A stretch of 64,000 bases of DNA from Isoetes taiwanensis (GCA_021234155.1 JAJEKV010000032.1:4347835-4411834), one strand, 5' to 3'. Positions 1 to 12,190 are shown, numbered from the stretch's first letter. Notes: a model not told the origin generated them from the letters alone. Translations and numbers: made by a program.

Positions 1-477
1 GGTGTCCCCAAAGATCTGATAGACAAGGTACTCTGTGTCCAAATCTCTGATATACAAGGAATGTCCTATGAACTGAAGGGTTACGAAAATCCAGTTTAGA
101 GTGATCAGAGAGAAAAGGAAAAGTAGAAAAATTAGATGCAAGGCAAAGTGGAAGATGGAAAGAAATAGCCTGCTATGGAAGGGAGCAACTATGAAAAGAG
201 AGGGACAATAGATATTCCCACATGGGAATTTTGACATTGTTAAGAAGAGCTGCGCCATGGCCATGGCCCTGTACATTTGGATAGCAGTTTGGGCTGCCTC
301 CTCCCTTGTTAAGCACCACATGTATGGGATGTAGAACTCTTGTGGATGCAAGCTGTCTTTGAAGTCTAATTCTACCCTTGATACCCTTGTTATTAATTCG
401 TCCAGTTTAAGGCATACTGGTAAATGCTTTTCTATACTTGAAATTGGGAGCAAAGCTTCATTTAAGCACATGAAAAA

Positions 478-950
478 GGGCAATATCTATACTAGTATGC
501 TGCCACTGCATGGTATTGAATGTGAACATTTTACTGATTGTGAGTTCACAGTGCTTTGCATGTGCAAATGCTATTGCACATGCAATTCTCACATTGCAGA
601 AGCTAGAAGGATGAATTTTCAAATAAAATACATGCTTATATTCCAATAATGACAGGCTCATTATTTCCCTAATGCGCAACCTCAAGATGAGAACATAATC
701 GTTACAATAGCTGTGGGGTCACAATCTTCGCATGTGCTTCATGTGCAACAATGTCAGCTTGATTTACCAGCCACACAAGAAAGCGCAGCAGAAGATTGGG
801 GAATCATACAAGAAGTTTGCATAGCAGAAGATTGGAGAATCATTTATATGCATGTCATTTGTTTCTACTAGATTGTTTTATGTGCCACTTCATAAGCTTT
901 TCTGGCTGGCCAAGCATGTAACTGACATCCAGTTATAGGATATGGCATTT
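478..950. repeat. Direct repeat, copy A (partner 1577-2050)
   Basis: About 470 bp that recur, diverged, at 1577-2050. Shared landmarks in order are the opening caatatctatacta, the segment gaaggatgaattttcaaata, and a closing block around ataggatatggca. The copies differ by many substitutions and small indels, so the duplication is old. No conserved reading frame survives in both copies. The flanking stretches 1-477 and 951-1576 show no gene. Confidence 0.8.
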
Positions 951-1576
951 AAGGGGCAAATGATATATTCTAGTAATAAGACAACTCCCATAACCAGCAG
1001 CCTTTCTACAACATTAGTTTGTAAAAGCTTGAGACTTATTCATGCCTTTGTATCAGATGGAAATATCAAATGTACAGACCTTTATTAAATGTAAAAGCAC
1101 TTCAAGTGGAAATATTAGATGTACAGGCCTTCATTAAGGATGAAAGCAATTTGTCCTTTATAAGCTATGTTTAAAAATCGTTTGAGGTAGCACGTGACAT
1201 CACTTTTACAACCGTATAATGCACCATCAACACGGTTCATAGGATGCAAAATAATTGGAATCTGCAGTATGGCATCGTTTAAATATTGAAGTCTAAAACA
1301 ATGCTGCAAAATTCTGAATACCGAAATGTAAAGCAATGGGGATTAAGTGTAAGCATTAGTATCGTGGGATTCCACATGGTCAGAACTTTTTATATAGGTA
1401 GGAAATGATACTGTAAGAAAAATGCTAAATGACAGCTCGTGCATTACTGACTTACCATAGTCTTGTAGTGGCTCTGAACAATCCATCATCCATTTGTTAG
1501 GCTCTTCAAGATAGTTTCCAAACACCTTCCTATTGATGGGCAAGTCAGCTGTAAGTATCAAACAAAGGTTTTACAA

Positions 1577-2050
1577 AGGGCAATATCTATACTATACTAA
1601 ATTGCCACTGCTTGGTAACGAATGTGAATATTTTATTGATTGTAAGCTGCATAACACTTTGCATGTGCAAATGCCATTGCACATGCATTCTCACATTGCA
1701 GAAGCCAGAAGGATGAATTTTCAAATAAAGTACATGCTTAATATTTCAGTAATGACAGGCTTATTATTTCTATAATGCGCAACCAAGATGGCAACATAAT
1801 CGCCACAACAGTTGTGGAGTCACAAATCTTTGCATGTGCTTCATGTCCAACAATGTCTGCTTGGTTTACCAGCCACACAAGAAGGCACATCAAAAGATTG
1901 GGGAACCATACAAGAAGTTTGCATAGCAGAAGATTGGGGAATCATTTGCATGCATGTCATGGTTCTACCAGATTGTTTTATATTCCACTTCATAAGCTTT
2001 TCTAGCTAGCCAAACATGTAACTGACCTAGCTCCAATTATAGGATATGGC
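1577..2050. repeat. Direct repeat, copy B (partner 478-950)
   Basis: Second copy of the repeat at 478-950, in the same orientation and about 1.1 kb downstream. Both copies contain the same pair of short sub-repeats around agaagattgggga, which suggests unequal exchange inside the unit. It could be a fragment of an old transposon, but no ends, terminal repeats or coding similarity are visible. Confidence 0.8.
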
Positions 2051-2343
2051 ACAGGAGGACCTTACTCCAGTCCAGCTCTGCCAAAGGAGGGCAGAACTTT
2101 GCCGAGTCCGCGAGGCTCGTTTGCAAAAAAAGTGGGCAGTGTACCAGGGAGGACAAGCTCTTATACGGGATGAGTGGCCTTCTAATCCCTGGGCGTTTGG
2201 TATCTAGTCTTCCCCAGCTGATTCTCATTGTAAGAAATTGAAACTTAAATGTCTGCTTATTTTGTGATGGGAATTAGTCACACCCAGGCCCCTTCTATTC
2301 TGATGATGGGGGTTTGTCCCCCAGTTTTGGTTTGGGCTTATGC

Positions 2344-2548
2344 CCCCCTTTTTGTTTGTTTTGTTTTGTTTTTGTTTTTGTTTTTGTTTTTGCTTTTGCT
2401 TTTGCTTTTGCTTTTGCTTTTGCTTTTGCTTTTGCTTTTGCTTTTGCTTTTGCTTTTGTTTTTGTTTTTGTTTTTGTTTTTGTTTTTGTTTTTGTTTTTG
2501 TTTTTGTTTTTGTTTTTGTTTTTGTTTTTGTTTTTGTTTTTGTTTTGC
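2344..2548. repeat. Compound hexanucleotide microsatellite
   Basis: About 200 bp of uninterrupted hexamers: a short TTTTTG run, a central block of about a dozen TTTTGC units, then a long TTTTTG block. The central variant keeps the same 6-bp register, so one T-to-C change seems to have spread by slippage. The long reading frames across it are repeat artefacts. Confidence 0.95.
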
Positions 2549-2559
2549 CGTTTTTTCAG

Positions 2560-3435
2560 ACATTTTTAGACAGATGAAAGATGGAAAATCAAGATTGCTC
2601 CGTAGCACAAAAGCTCACTGAGATTTTCAACATGCTTTCTATTCTCGCCAGGCTGCATAAAAACAAATCTAAGATCTCATGTGAAGGGCTCGAGAATGAT
2701 CATGGTCATCTTTGTATGTCCTAAAACTATAATTTCGTTTTGGAAGCTACGTGCCCATGTTCGTTCTTGGAGGAAAATGCATATGATTCTATGTACCAAG
2801 GAAAATGCCAACGGAAATGCAAATCTCATTCAGATGAACCGTCTCAACAAATCAATCTTATTAGTTTGAAAGTATCCGGTGTGGTAGAAAAGTTTTTTGG
2901 ATTTTTTTTAACTTCATTTTCTAAGATTGTTGTTTTTTCTGGTGGCCGGAATGTTTTGCCATTGTTCAAAAAATCGGGAGCAATGGTCTTCAAAGATATT
3001 TCGGGGTTTATGGGTTTGGTTTACATGCATGGTGATTTCCTATGCTTCTATGATCAGCCGATTTGAAGTTTCTATCCACTCCTGTCCACTATCTGAGATT
3101 GCAAGTTGGAGGTTCTAAATGTCTAATTCTTGCCATGCAATTGAATCATGGATGTGGATTTCCACTGGCCGATTGTATAAACGGAGGCCTTGGAGCTAAT
3201 GGCATCATAGTTTCAGATTGTAGGTCAGTATTTCTTAGATTCTTGCACTGCGACTCGCATGAAACCAACAAAGCGCCTGATAGGCTTCTCATTCATCTCA
3301 GCAGATTTCTACAATGGTGGACAGTGGATAGCCGCACACATGCGAACTACCCACGAAAAATAAAGGGAAAATCCAATTATAACATTTGGACCCCAAAAAC
3401 AAATACAATGCTAATAGATGAGTGGCTGATGTACC
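2560..3435. other. Unassigned stretch, no recognisable gene
   Basis: Contains two overlapping open frames on the plus strand (about 2740-3066 and 3063-3461). Neither resembles a family I can name, and no splice-consistent joining gives a known domain. The last 40 bases before 3283 belong to a repeat also found at 3951-3993. I see no supported gene here. Confidence 0.4.
3240..3282. repeat. 43-bp direct repeat (partner 3951-3993)
   Basis: A near-identical 43-bp segment starting ttcttgcactgcgactcg occurs here and at 3951-3993. The second copy directly follows the 190-bp repeat at 3760-3950. It marks a mosaic of shuffled blocks between 3.2 and 4.3 kb. Confidence 0.85.
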
Positions 3436-3517
3436 TGCCGAAAGCTTATCACCGGGATTAAAAAAACCCCGCCCTTTCGGGTTTTCGAGGAAAAACCCTA
3501 GTGATAAGCCTTCGGCA
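3436..3517. repeat. Palindromic hairpin element with GC/A-tract core
   Basis: Two 17-bp arms (3436-3452 and 3501-3517) are inverted repeats with one mismatch. They enclose a core with an A-tract, a ccccgcc block and ttttcgagg. The same core occurs near 57567-57617 inside other, unrelated arms (57557-57566 and 57618-57627), and a truncated copy lies near 9003-9036. A conserved core with different but self-complementary arms points to a structured DNA or RNA element. Confidence 0.75.
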
Positions 3518-3759
3518 AGGGGCTTAGACAAACGTAAGGCATAGAATCGCTCCCAAAAACCCGCGCATGGAGAAGTCAAAACGGATGGCGCTCGCCAACC
3601 TGTACCTGCACATCACCAACAACAAACGAGAAACATACCAAAGAATAGCATCACCCAGTGGGTGGAAAAAAAGCATCACCCACCGGGTGGAAAAACATGA
3701 TAAACAAAACTTGAACAAAATATAGTAAACAAAGAAGGGGGGGAGGAGGGTGGGTTCAA

Positions 3760-3950
3760 AGAGAATAAGGTACTGCTGAGAGAAGAGGAAGCGCCGATGA
3801 AACGTCGATGAAGAACTCGCAATAAGTAGCAAAACCCAACCCGACGGTTAACGCCCAAAACGATCGCGATGCATGCATGCGACGCGATGCAATGCATGCA
3901 TGCTTGCGTCTTGAACAAGAATGCCGATTCGCTACGCGCGAATCGACGAC
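3760..3950. repeat. 190-bp CG-rich repeat, copy 1 (partner 4139-4325)
   Basis: Shares about 190 bp with 4139-4325, beginning gagaataaggtactgctg and ending cgaatcgacgacat. It contains runs of gatgcatgcatgc and a small cgattcg/cgaatcg hairpin. The two copies differ mostly by small indels and scattered substitutions in CG-rich parts. Confidence 0.9.
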
Positions 3951-4138
3951 ATTCTTGCACTGCGACTCGCATGAAACCAACAAAGCGCCCGAATACCAAA
4001 GGACTTCCTTAACAAACTAGGATCGAGGACGAAGGTCACAGGATGAAGGCTAAAGGCCGAAAAGGACAGCAGGAAAGCAACGCCAAATTGGCCAAACCAG
4101 GCAGCAAGAAGCCCCTCCCCTGACTGGAAACAAATCAA

Positions 4139-4325
4139 AGAGAATAAGGTACTGCTGAGAGAAGAGGAAGCGCCGATGAAATGTCGATGAAGAGCTTTGC
4201 AATAAGTAGCAAACGCCCAACCTGACGAACGGCCCAAAACGCATGCGATGCATGCATGCGACGCATGCAATGCATGCATGCTCGTCTTGAGCAAGAATGC
4301 CGATTCGCTACGCGAATCGACGACA
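4139..4325. repeat. 190-bp CG-rich repeat, copy 2
   Basis: Second copy of the unit at 3760-3950. It is followed by unrelated sequence leading into a serine-rich tandem repeat and the RPA1-like pseudogene, whereas copy 1 is followed by the 43-bp repeat. The block may have been inserted just upstream of the RPA1-like remnant. Confidence 0.9.
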
Positions 4326-4449
4326 TAGGTTTTGGTTTTTGCAATGGCTGGTAGTGTTTGTTCCTCTTCTTCTGTATCCGATGCCATATGCTCTGAGGTT
4401 CCATGTTCTGTTGGATTTGATGGTTCATGTTCTTTTAATGTGCCATCTT

Positions 4450-4548
4450 CTATTCCATGTGATTCTCCATGTTCTGATGTTCCTTCTAATGTGCCCTCTT
4501 CTGTTCCATGTGATTCTCCATGTTCTGATGTTCCTTCTTCTTCTGTTC
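4450..4548. repeat. 51-bp tandem repeat, about two units
   Basis: Two units with a 51-bp period; the motif ttccatgtgattctcc starts at 4453 and 4504. The period is a multiple of three. The plus-strand frame gives a Ser/Cys/Pro-rich stretch directly upstream of the RPA1-like domain. In RPA1 proteins an unstructured linker sits at this position, so it may be linker-like, but this is inference. Confidence 0.7.
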
Positions 4549-4564
4549 CATGTTCATTTTCAAA

Positions 4565-5820
4565 TCAGAGAGTCTGGGATTGTTCCTATTCGTAGTTTAA
4601 GTCCTTACCTCTTTAATTGGAAGATTAAATATAGAGTGACCGCGAGGGTATCTCTGAAGAAGTTTGCTTCGTCCAAGGTTACTGGAACTCTATTCATTTT
4701 GATGTGATTGATTTTGAATCATCTGGAGTTAGAGTGGTATGTTTTAATGCCCTTGCCATAAAATCTGATAAGCATATCCAAATTGGTAAGGTTTTCAGTA
4801 TATCGAGAGGCATGTTTAAGCCGGCAAATACTATCTTTAATCAGTTAACCCATGCATGGAAATTATATTTGCAAGATGCTTCGATAGTTGAAGAGTGTAA
4901 TGACGATAAGAATATTCTTCATCATTTGTATAAATTTGTATCCATTGCAGCCTTAGAATTCAAGGAGAAGGATTCTATAGTGGATGTGATTGGTGTTATT
5001 AGTGCAATAGAGGACGTATCACGTGTGCATCGGAAGAACCGAAGCCCCGTTGATCGTAGGATTATCCATATGAAGGATGTATCTGGTAACCAGATTGAAA
5101 TTACTATGTGGGGTCAGGTGTCATTGTGAGAGGGAACAGAAATTGAAGAGGCTATGCGTGCGAATAGGGAGCGAATTGTTGCAATAAGAGGGGCTAGGCG
5201 CTGAGGGCATGATTTGTCAAAGAAGGCAAAAAGAGTGTTTCTATTTCTCTCACGATGTCTTCGCAACATTTAACTATAGGTGATTCTCTGAAATTTGTAT
5301 CTGACCTATCCGAAGCAGCACTTAGAGATGTGGAAAGTCGATGTTAGTTGAGTTAAAGGGAACAATAATCAACATGAAGCATGATGTATTGTACTATGCA
5401 GCATGCCCATTGAAATGTGGGAACCACCAATGTTTCAAAAAGGTGAAAGCTACTAAAGATGGATTGTGGCATTGCAATAGTTATAATGTCCCTGTGAAAG
5501 AGTGCTCTTACAGATATATAATTTCATTGCAACTATCAGACCACACAGGAAACTTATAGGTGACAGCTTTTCAAGACATAGGTGAGCAGTTATTTGGTTG
5601 TACAACAAAGGAAATGGATGTTTGGAAGCTTACAGACATTAAAAAGTTCAATGAGATTGTGCAAGGAACCTTCTTTAAAAGCTTGCTATTCAGAATCAAA
5701 ATAAAGGAAGAAACATATAATGATGTGGACAGAAGCATGTACATTGTTGAAAAAATAAATGAGGTGAATTATTCAATGGGATGTGTGCAGTTGATGGAGG
5801 CAATACAAAAGTTGTCCTAG
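4565..5820 (+). pseudogene. RPA1: RPA1-like (replication protein A large subunit) pseudogene
   Basis: The intact family binds single-stranded DNA through OB folds in replication and repair. Visible here in order are the start of an OB fold of DBD-A type (IVPIRSLSPYLFNWKI, about 4575-4622), a DBD-B-like fold ending DVSGNQIEITMWGQ (about 4704-5122), and a DBD-C-like fold with a zinc-binding pattern (CPLKCGNHQC then WHC, about 5400-5500) that runs to an ETYNDVDR motif near 5710-5733. The copy is broken by a one-base frameshift near 4693-4700, a TGA at 5127-5129, a poorly readable stretch to 5340, and an in-frame TAG at 5557-5559 where the family has a Trp (TGG). No introns are obvious. Plant Helitrons can carry RPA1-like genes, so this may be a relic of one rather than a host locus. 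Confidence 0.85.
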
Positions 5821-6836
5821 ACCTCATTATAATTATTAGCTAATTGTGAATATGTATTGTGATGGTCTGGATTAGTGAGTGAGCTGTACATATTACCAAC
5901 ATTGTAAATAAGTTTCTTCAGCAAAGATAATTCAGCGTGTTAGTATTATTATTATCCTTTTAGTCGTGAGAATTGAAACTAAATCTGATGAATGAAATGT
6001 GAATAGCACCGTTGCAGCATCATGCATCTTTTTTTGGCATTATCTATTATATGAACGTTCTTAAACATAAAAGCTTTGCATGTACATGGCGAATTTGATA
6101 AGTCTCTTCTTTGCTTGCAGCAACAACAACATAAAGTTAGCGGAAGCACTTGATTTTCCATTTACCTTTTGGATTTTTTGCATTTTAGAGGTATGGTTCA
6201 CTTCTATGGCAATTACTAATTTCTATCTTATGTTTCTATTACATTCACTGTAAACTTCTTCTCTAGATATAGACCCTTACTCTGATCATCATACTTACAT
6301 TTCCTAACTATGAAATATATAGCATAAATGAGAGGTCAAACAGTGTTGCACTGCTCCAGTGTTTCCTCCAGCAAAGATATGCCACTCAGACCTGCTTTTC
6401 TAGAAAGGCCACTCAGCCCTGCTTTAAAATATCACTACCCATGAATAATATGTAATATTTAGGAAAACCTTGCATCTGCGATGTCATAGTATAAGGGCTT
6501 GGGCTTCCAGATATATGTAATACTTCAGACAGGCCGATAGAAGAATATAAAATATACACTAGAAGTTAAATGATGCAGGCAGCCAGTTCTAGATGAATCG
6601 GGCGAAGAATAACTACTTTGCTTCGTTTGCCAACATTTTTTATTCTTTACTTTGAAACTTGCAAAGTATATCCAATATCCTTACTTTTCATATGATTTTG
6701 TGAATTCTGTTGTGGGCTACGTCACAGCAGCTCAAATTGCTAAAAATAAATTAAAATACCACTGTTCTTGCTACATTGGATGTTCTAGATTGCAGCAAAT
6801 TGCAAGATCTTGAAGCTGTATTTAGTGGTAAGTAGG
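5821..6836. other. AT-rich non-coding stretch
   Basis: No coding similarity, RNA gene or clear repeat boundary was seen. It may be former 3' flank of the RPA1-like remnant. Confidence 0.5.
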
Positions 6837-7259
6837 ATGGGGCAAGCCCTAAGATGTCTTAGGGTGCTTTCCCATGAGATTGGTGACCTGAAAATCTGGG
6901 TCCAGGTCAAAAACCTGACCGTTGAGAAATGCTTGGTGATTACTTTTGATTCAGGTCAAAAACCTGAGTCTTTGAGGTTGAGGTGCCCACGGGAACCCGT
7001 CAATGAAAGTAAATCAGAGAGGAAGAGACGCTTGGCACGTAGGCGGACTGCGAAAGCAAAAGCTTTGAGATTATCGTACAATATAGATGCTACAGAGACA
7101 GGTGATGTTGGCCAATTAATCAATGCAGTGGAAGTTGAAGCTCAGTCAGCTCAAACATGTTTTACCTCTATGCCTGCAGGCCTTGATCTGGACCTCAAAA
7201 AAACCTTGAGGTCGCAGGCCCATGGAAAAGCACCCTTAGTCTGTTCTCACGCCATTTGA
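6837..7259 (+). CDS. Unassigned short ORF
   Basis: A 140-residue open frame from the first in-frame ATG at 6837 to a stop ending at 7259. It has a basic cluster (KSERKRRLARRRTAKAK, about 7012-7062) but no family I recognise. The DNA contains repeated small palindromes built on aggtcaaaaacct (6904-6920 and 6954-6970), and aggtcaaa recurs just after the stop. Composition resembles the surrounding non-coding DNA. No splice signals or promoter were identified, so this is a doubtful gene. Confidence 0.2.
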   Translation: MGQALRCLRVLSHEIGDLKIWVQVKNLTVEKCLVITFDSGQKPESLRLRCPREPVNESKSERKRRLARRRTAKAKALRLSYNIDATETGDVGQLINAVEVEAQSAQTCFTSMPAGLDLDLKKTLRSQAHGKAPLVCSHAI

Positions 7260-7959
7260 ACCAGGTCAAAGATAAATCCTAGATTCTGATGAGACAGATG
7301 CTGACTGGCTAGGATGATGGGATATTGCTGTCTATGCAAATTCGTTTACACGCGATTGCATTGCATCGTAGGAATGCAATTCAGGAAGTTACCCATGCTA
7401 TCGTCGTATCTACAGCAATCTGTCTACACAGATTCACTTGCATTAACTTATAGTTTTTGGTAGAGAGAGTGTGTATATATACAACAGATTCTCCATGGAC
7501 ATATAAAGAGTTTTTTTAACATCCCAGCAGGTATAACAAGTTCTTTATTCATCTCTTGAATGGGATAATTTGGGCTTTGACTTTTGTTTAACTTTTCTTT
7601 TTCTTGGAAAGGTTAGATTATAGTTCATGTACTTTCTGTGACAATACAGCCTTTGCATACTAACAAACAGACATCTTCCAGAAAGGGGTCATTAATCAAT
7701 ACCTGAAGAGCTTTGGGCATAGAGACTATTTCTCTTATCGAGTTTATTATATACATGAAAAAGATTCCAGAGATTTCAAATTCCTAGATGCCCTGTCTAG
7801 AGGAACTATTTATTTTCTGTTGTAGTTCGAGGAGGGTAGTCTTTGTCTCAGTTGCCTTAGCGGTTCTTTGCTCCACATTGTTTAACATCATTTGTATTTG
7901 AATCGGGTTTCCTATAATTGTCCCTTTTTATTCTCCTTAGTGTAAAACAGTTATGGCAC

Positions 7960-10340
7960 ATTCAATAATTACCCATAGCTACAGAGACCTTATGAGCCAT
8001 GTGCAGGCTGCTGTAGAGAACAGGCCCATATTATGAGGCACGTACAGATTGCTGTAGAGAACAAGCGTATATAGACAAATTTGTTATGGCTCAAGCTATT
8101 CCTTCCATCGCCATTGTTAAACACTTATGGTACATTTAGTAATCGCCCATAACTAAAAGCATGTAATGTTGCAGCTTCATCCTTCTCATTCGATTTCAGA
8201 GGAAAATGTTGCTGCTTCACTCTCCAGATCCCTTCTGATAAAAGTTTCATGTTTACCTACAATGATGCATTAGCTGAACGTTCAGTCCTTCAACAACCAC
8301 TACTGCTTATCCTACAACCATATTGTCAATTTCTATTTCAAGCTCAATACCAGTAAGTACAGGACAAGACTACGAATCATTTGTAGATAACATAGTCGCA
8401 TCAGATCCTCCACTTTCTTCTAGACAAACGCTTTAAACTATAAAATTCTTGGTATCATAAAGGAAAAGGTAGAACTAATGTAACATGTACGTGCTAACAC
8501 CTATAACATTATCTAAGAAGTTTTGCCCCTAATAGCTACTTTATTTTCCACATTCTCGATTCCAAGTTGTTGTTTCATCTATTTCAACTTACACCTCATT
8601 TCGAGATTCGAGATTCGAGATGTTTAACATTGTCTGTATCTAGCAATTCGAGACTGTTTTGTTGTACGAAACTTGGTCATGCTCAGATTAGAGTGTGTGG
8701 AACAAGAAAATGAATTTTAATGATAATATCTATAATTATCTATTAGAATGGTTCTCACAACACATTGAAAAAAACTTTATGGACAGTTAACACACTCTTC
8801 CTATTATTCTATATGTGCAAATGCTGTTGTTAGAACCATATCGTTGCAGCGCCACGTTGTCAACAACAAGGATACCCAAATCATTAGCTCTTGAGCATGA
8901 TAATAGAATAGAATAGAATAGAATAGAATAGAATTGTTTTTATCGTCCACGGAGACCAATCGGCCTATGGGACCCAATACAAAAAGCACAGCAGTCACAT
9001 TACTGCCCGGATTAAAAAACCCCCGCCCCGAAGGGACCTTAAGAAGCATATGCAGGCTGTTGTCGAGACCAAACCTATATAAGCAAATTTATTATGGCTC
9101 AAGCTATTCCTTCCATCTCATATCAAAATTTGGAAGAGTTGGAAGCCTAGAATGATGCCTTAGCTGAACATATCTTTCTTCTAATATCTGGAGTATTAAA
9201 CTACGACCTACTTAACAAAACATTGTGTATTTAATGTTGCAAATAAAGCTGGTAAATCCCAAATATCTTTCTATCTAATTACAGGTAGTCTTGCAAGTAC
9301 ATTCATTCCTTACTCTCTACCATCTTAAAACTGCAGGAAAATTACAAGAACAATCTAAAATCTGGTGACATTGAAACGACGCAAATCAACAAGCAATTGG
9401 AACAAGCTAATCTAGGGGTCACATTCTATACTTGCATAATTCTTTCATGCTTCAAATATGTTTATTTCAATTCCTGCTTCGTACTGTCAAATTTCACTTT
9501 CTATTACAATGGTTGTGACAAGACATTGGAGAAGCTTTACGAACAGTTAACACACTGTTATAATCTCTTCTAAAATGGAATGTGTATTCATATGTTGCAA
9601 AAGGATTCCAGCCGGAATATCCTTTGCCTCCAATCAATTGCCTCATCCTTGATTTTCAGTATCTTTATTATTGCCATATACGAGTTTTGAATAGCTAGGT
9701 TAAACATCCTATAGCCACTACGTTCTTCTTGGATTCAGGCAAAAATTTTATGGGTTGAGTTATTCCTTTCCTCTCATAGGAAACTTTGGAAGAGTTGGAA
9801 GATTGAGCTTAAGGAATGATGCTTATACTCGCAGCTACAAAATTTCCTTATAACATTGCCAATAGCCAGTGCATATGATCTAGTTAACGAAACATAGTGT
9901 ATTTGACATCACAAATAAATCTAATAAATGCCAAACATCTTTCTATCTTTCAATCTATTATTTTCTGAATATACAAGTAGGTGCTCCATCATCTCTGTAT
10001 TTCAGGATCTACGAGCTAAATTAACCTTCCTTTGAAGATTAAAGCAACATCCTATTTTTCCTTTGCACTAATATGCATGCAGTTAACCGCACAAACAACC
10101 GCTACTGCTTATCCCACATCCATTATTTTACCTCAGTGATATTATCGACCTCTATTTCAAGCTCAATAGCACTAAGTTTGTGAACACAACGAGCTGCATC
10201 GTAGTTTAGTTCTGCTGGTAATTCAGGGCTCAGACTCTACAGAACACAGATAATCTTGCAAGTAGATTCATTCCTTACTATCTACCATCTTAAAACTCCA
10301 GGAGAATTACAGGAACAATCTAAAACACTTGTATATTTCT
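7960..10340. repeat. Diverged local duplications in non-coding DNA
   Basis: Several blocks recur in diverged form. The block around ggctcaagctattccttcc is near 8089 and 9094. The block aggaaaattacaagaacaatctaaa near 9338 matches one near 10302. A block near 9217-9280 matches one near 9888-9960. Order is roughly conserved with spacings of 0.65-1 kb. No coding capacity is visible from 7260 to 10560 apart from the LINE tail at 8902-9036. Confidence 0.6.
8902..9036 (-). mobile_element. 5'-truncated LINE 3' end with (TATTC)n tail
   Basis: Read on the minus strand, the element ends in a run of TATTC units (8905-8933), preceded by a 3' untranslated region containing tatcgtccac and atcggcctatgggaccca. 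The same 3' end occurs at 54733-54840 and 57486-57570. This copy breaks off inside the A-tract/ccccgcc core near 9036, as expected from 5' truncation during target-primed reverse transcription. Confidence 0.8.
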
Positions 10341-11149
10341 TTCATGCTTCAAACAGGTACATTTCACTTTCTGAGTATTATGTTTACTTCACTTCATTTA
10401 CGAAACAGTCTATTTAGCAATCCATTCCTTACCTCTCCGCATCCAATCGCTTCACACACAACATGCCTCTTGAACTTTCCTACACATTCGAACATCCCAA
10501 TATACTGAACAAAATTATTCTGCCCTCTTTTAGAGTTCCTGCAAATAGTTCATACAACCAGCTTAGTTGTTCTTAGGAGCAAAAACCTTAGGTTTGAAAC
10601 CTAGAACAACAAACCTAAGATCATACAACAAGAGACAGAGGGAGCTCCATCCAACTCAAAAAGAATGTGCATTGACCAATTTGTACCATTGTCCTCTCAA
10701 CAACCAACATTCACAGGCTACAACATGTCTCAAGATTTGCCTGCTATGCAACCCCTCTTTCCAAGAGCCACAACAACACAAATGCCAACTTATCATGGCC
10801 AGCACCAAGAAAACCACATTACTTCCTATAGAGAGGCAAGATGAACTGCTCGAAAATCAACGAATGCACACGCTGAAGATCTGATCACGCCAGTTGTCCA
10901 TGACGGGGTAACCACATGCGTTCGGAGTGGCATCCAACCGGTGCGAGCTGGGTAACCCGCACAAACACCTGTTGCGAACAACATACAGAATCTACTTACA
11001 CCAGTACTCATTGACCAATTCACCCCATCGTCCTCCCAACAACCGACACCTGCATATGCCACTATATTTCATGATCCAACTACTCCACACGCCCTCCAAC
11101 CAACAACCTCAACTGATGAAAACGAACGACAACAAGGACACAGTAATTC

Positions 11150-11893
11150 TTGCAGACAAGTGCTCGAAACCCATCAAATGCACACATCCCACAACTCCTT
11201 CCACTATTTATAACACAGATACCTCACACCAACACAACAGCAAACCTACGTACACTAATACTAACACTAAGAGAAGCTAGAAGACTCGCTAGAACAGTCC
11301 ATACAAATATAGTAGATGATGGACTACCATCTCAAACCCAAGACCAAAATCAAAGCACAACATATACTCGCAAAATAGCATGGACTGCAACAATTCCACC
11401 TCCACACGACCTTGGGACCATGCAAACTAGGTGTCCACATTGTAACGCTCTTCTATGGCCAATTGAACAATCATCTAAATGTTGCTACAATGGTAAAATC
11501 AACCTCCCATTGATGCCACCACCACCGCCTCTGCTACTAGAGATATACACATTTGCAGGAGCAAAAACTACAGATTTTCGACAAAATATTAGAAAATACA
11601 ACAATGCACTAGCTTTGGGATCCCTAGCCATCAAGATAGCTCACTGAATTACTAACATGCCAGGCGGCCCATACACACTAAGAGTCAACGGTCGAATGTC
11701 CTACATCATGGAGACACTACAATCTCAACCGAACAGCCAACCAATGTACGCCCAAATATATATTCTAGACAATGAGGAACAACAATTAAATACCAGACAA
11801 GATTACGTACATGACCTTAGAAGAGACATACTTCGTGACCTCCAACAACAAATCAACCTCAACAACCCATTTGCGCATGCTATACCACTTTAA
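11150..11893 (+). pseudogene. Helitron Rep/helicase, N-terminal segment
   Basis: Two overlapping frames match the N-terminal part of plant Helitron proteins. The first (to 11647) has LGTMQTRCPHCNALLWPIE, then a CCYNGKINLP segment and DFRQNIRKYNNALA, the usual order. The second frame (11657-11893) continues with GGPYTLRVNGRMSY and ends near LNNPFAHAI. A stop at 11645-11647 and a frame change separate them. Weaker coding traces extend upstream to about 10567, and the true start is not clear. No catalytic residues lie in this part; its role in the family is DNA binding by inference. Confidence 0.8.
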
Positions 11894-12190
11894 GGTGTGA
11901 AACTTCGTAAAGTTGCTATATTTTATCATTTTTTAAAATCTGGATTCGATAGTTTACTAGGATGCATACGCTAAAGAACTTCATAAAATCGCCAAAGTTT
12001 GATAATATTGCATCTCAATTATAGTAAATTCGTCAAATTAATGGACATTTTACAATAAAAACCTCAATTTTATGGTAAAACATCCAATTCTACTAAATTC
12101 GTTTCTATAAAAATGTTGGAAAAATAGGAAACAATAGCCACCATTTCTATAGTTTAGAAGCAACTAGAGGATGATAAAGTCATCATTGGC
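11894..12190. other. AT-rich insert or intron inside the Helitron ORF
   Basis: About 300 bp of AT-rich, frame-less sequence separate two consecutive Helitron protein segments. It could be an intron or a small inserted element. I found no convincing terminal repeats, and the GTGTGA near the left edge is a weak donor. Confidence 0.45.

Noticed and set aside
2225-2621. Long open frames on both strands
   Set aside because: They are translations of the hexanucleotide microsatellite.
8902-8933. Pentanucleotide run as a plain microsatellite
   Set aside because: It is the tail of a LINE 3' end, since the same UTR precedes it in three copies.
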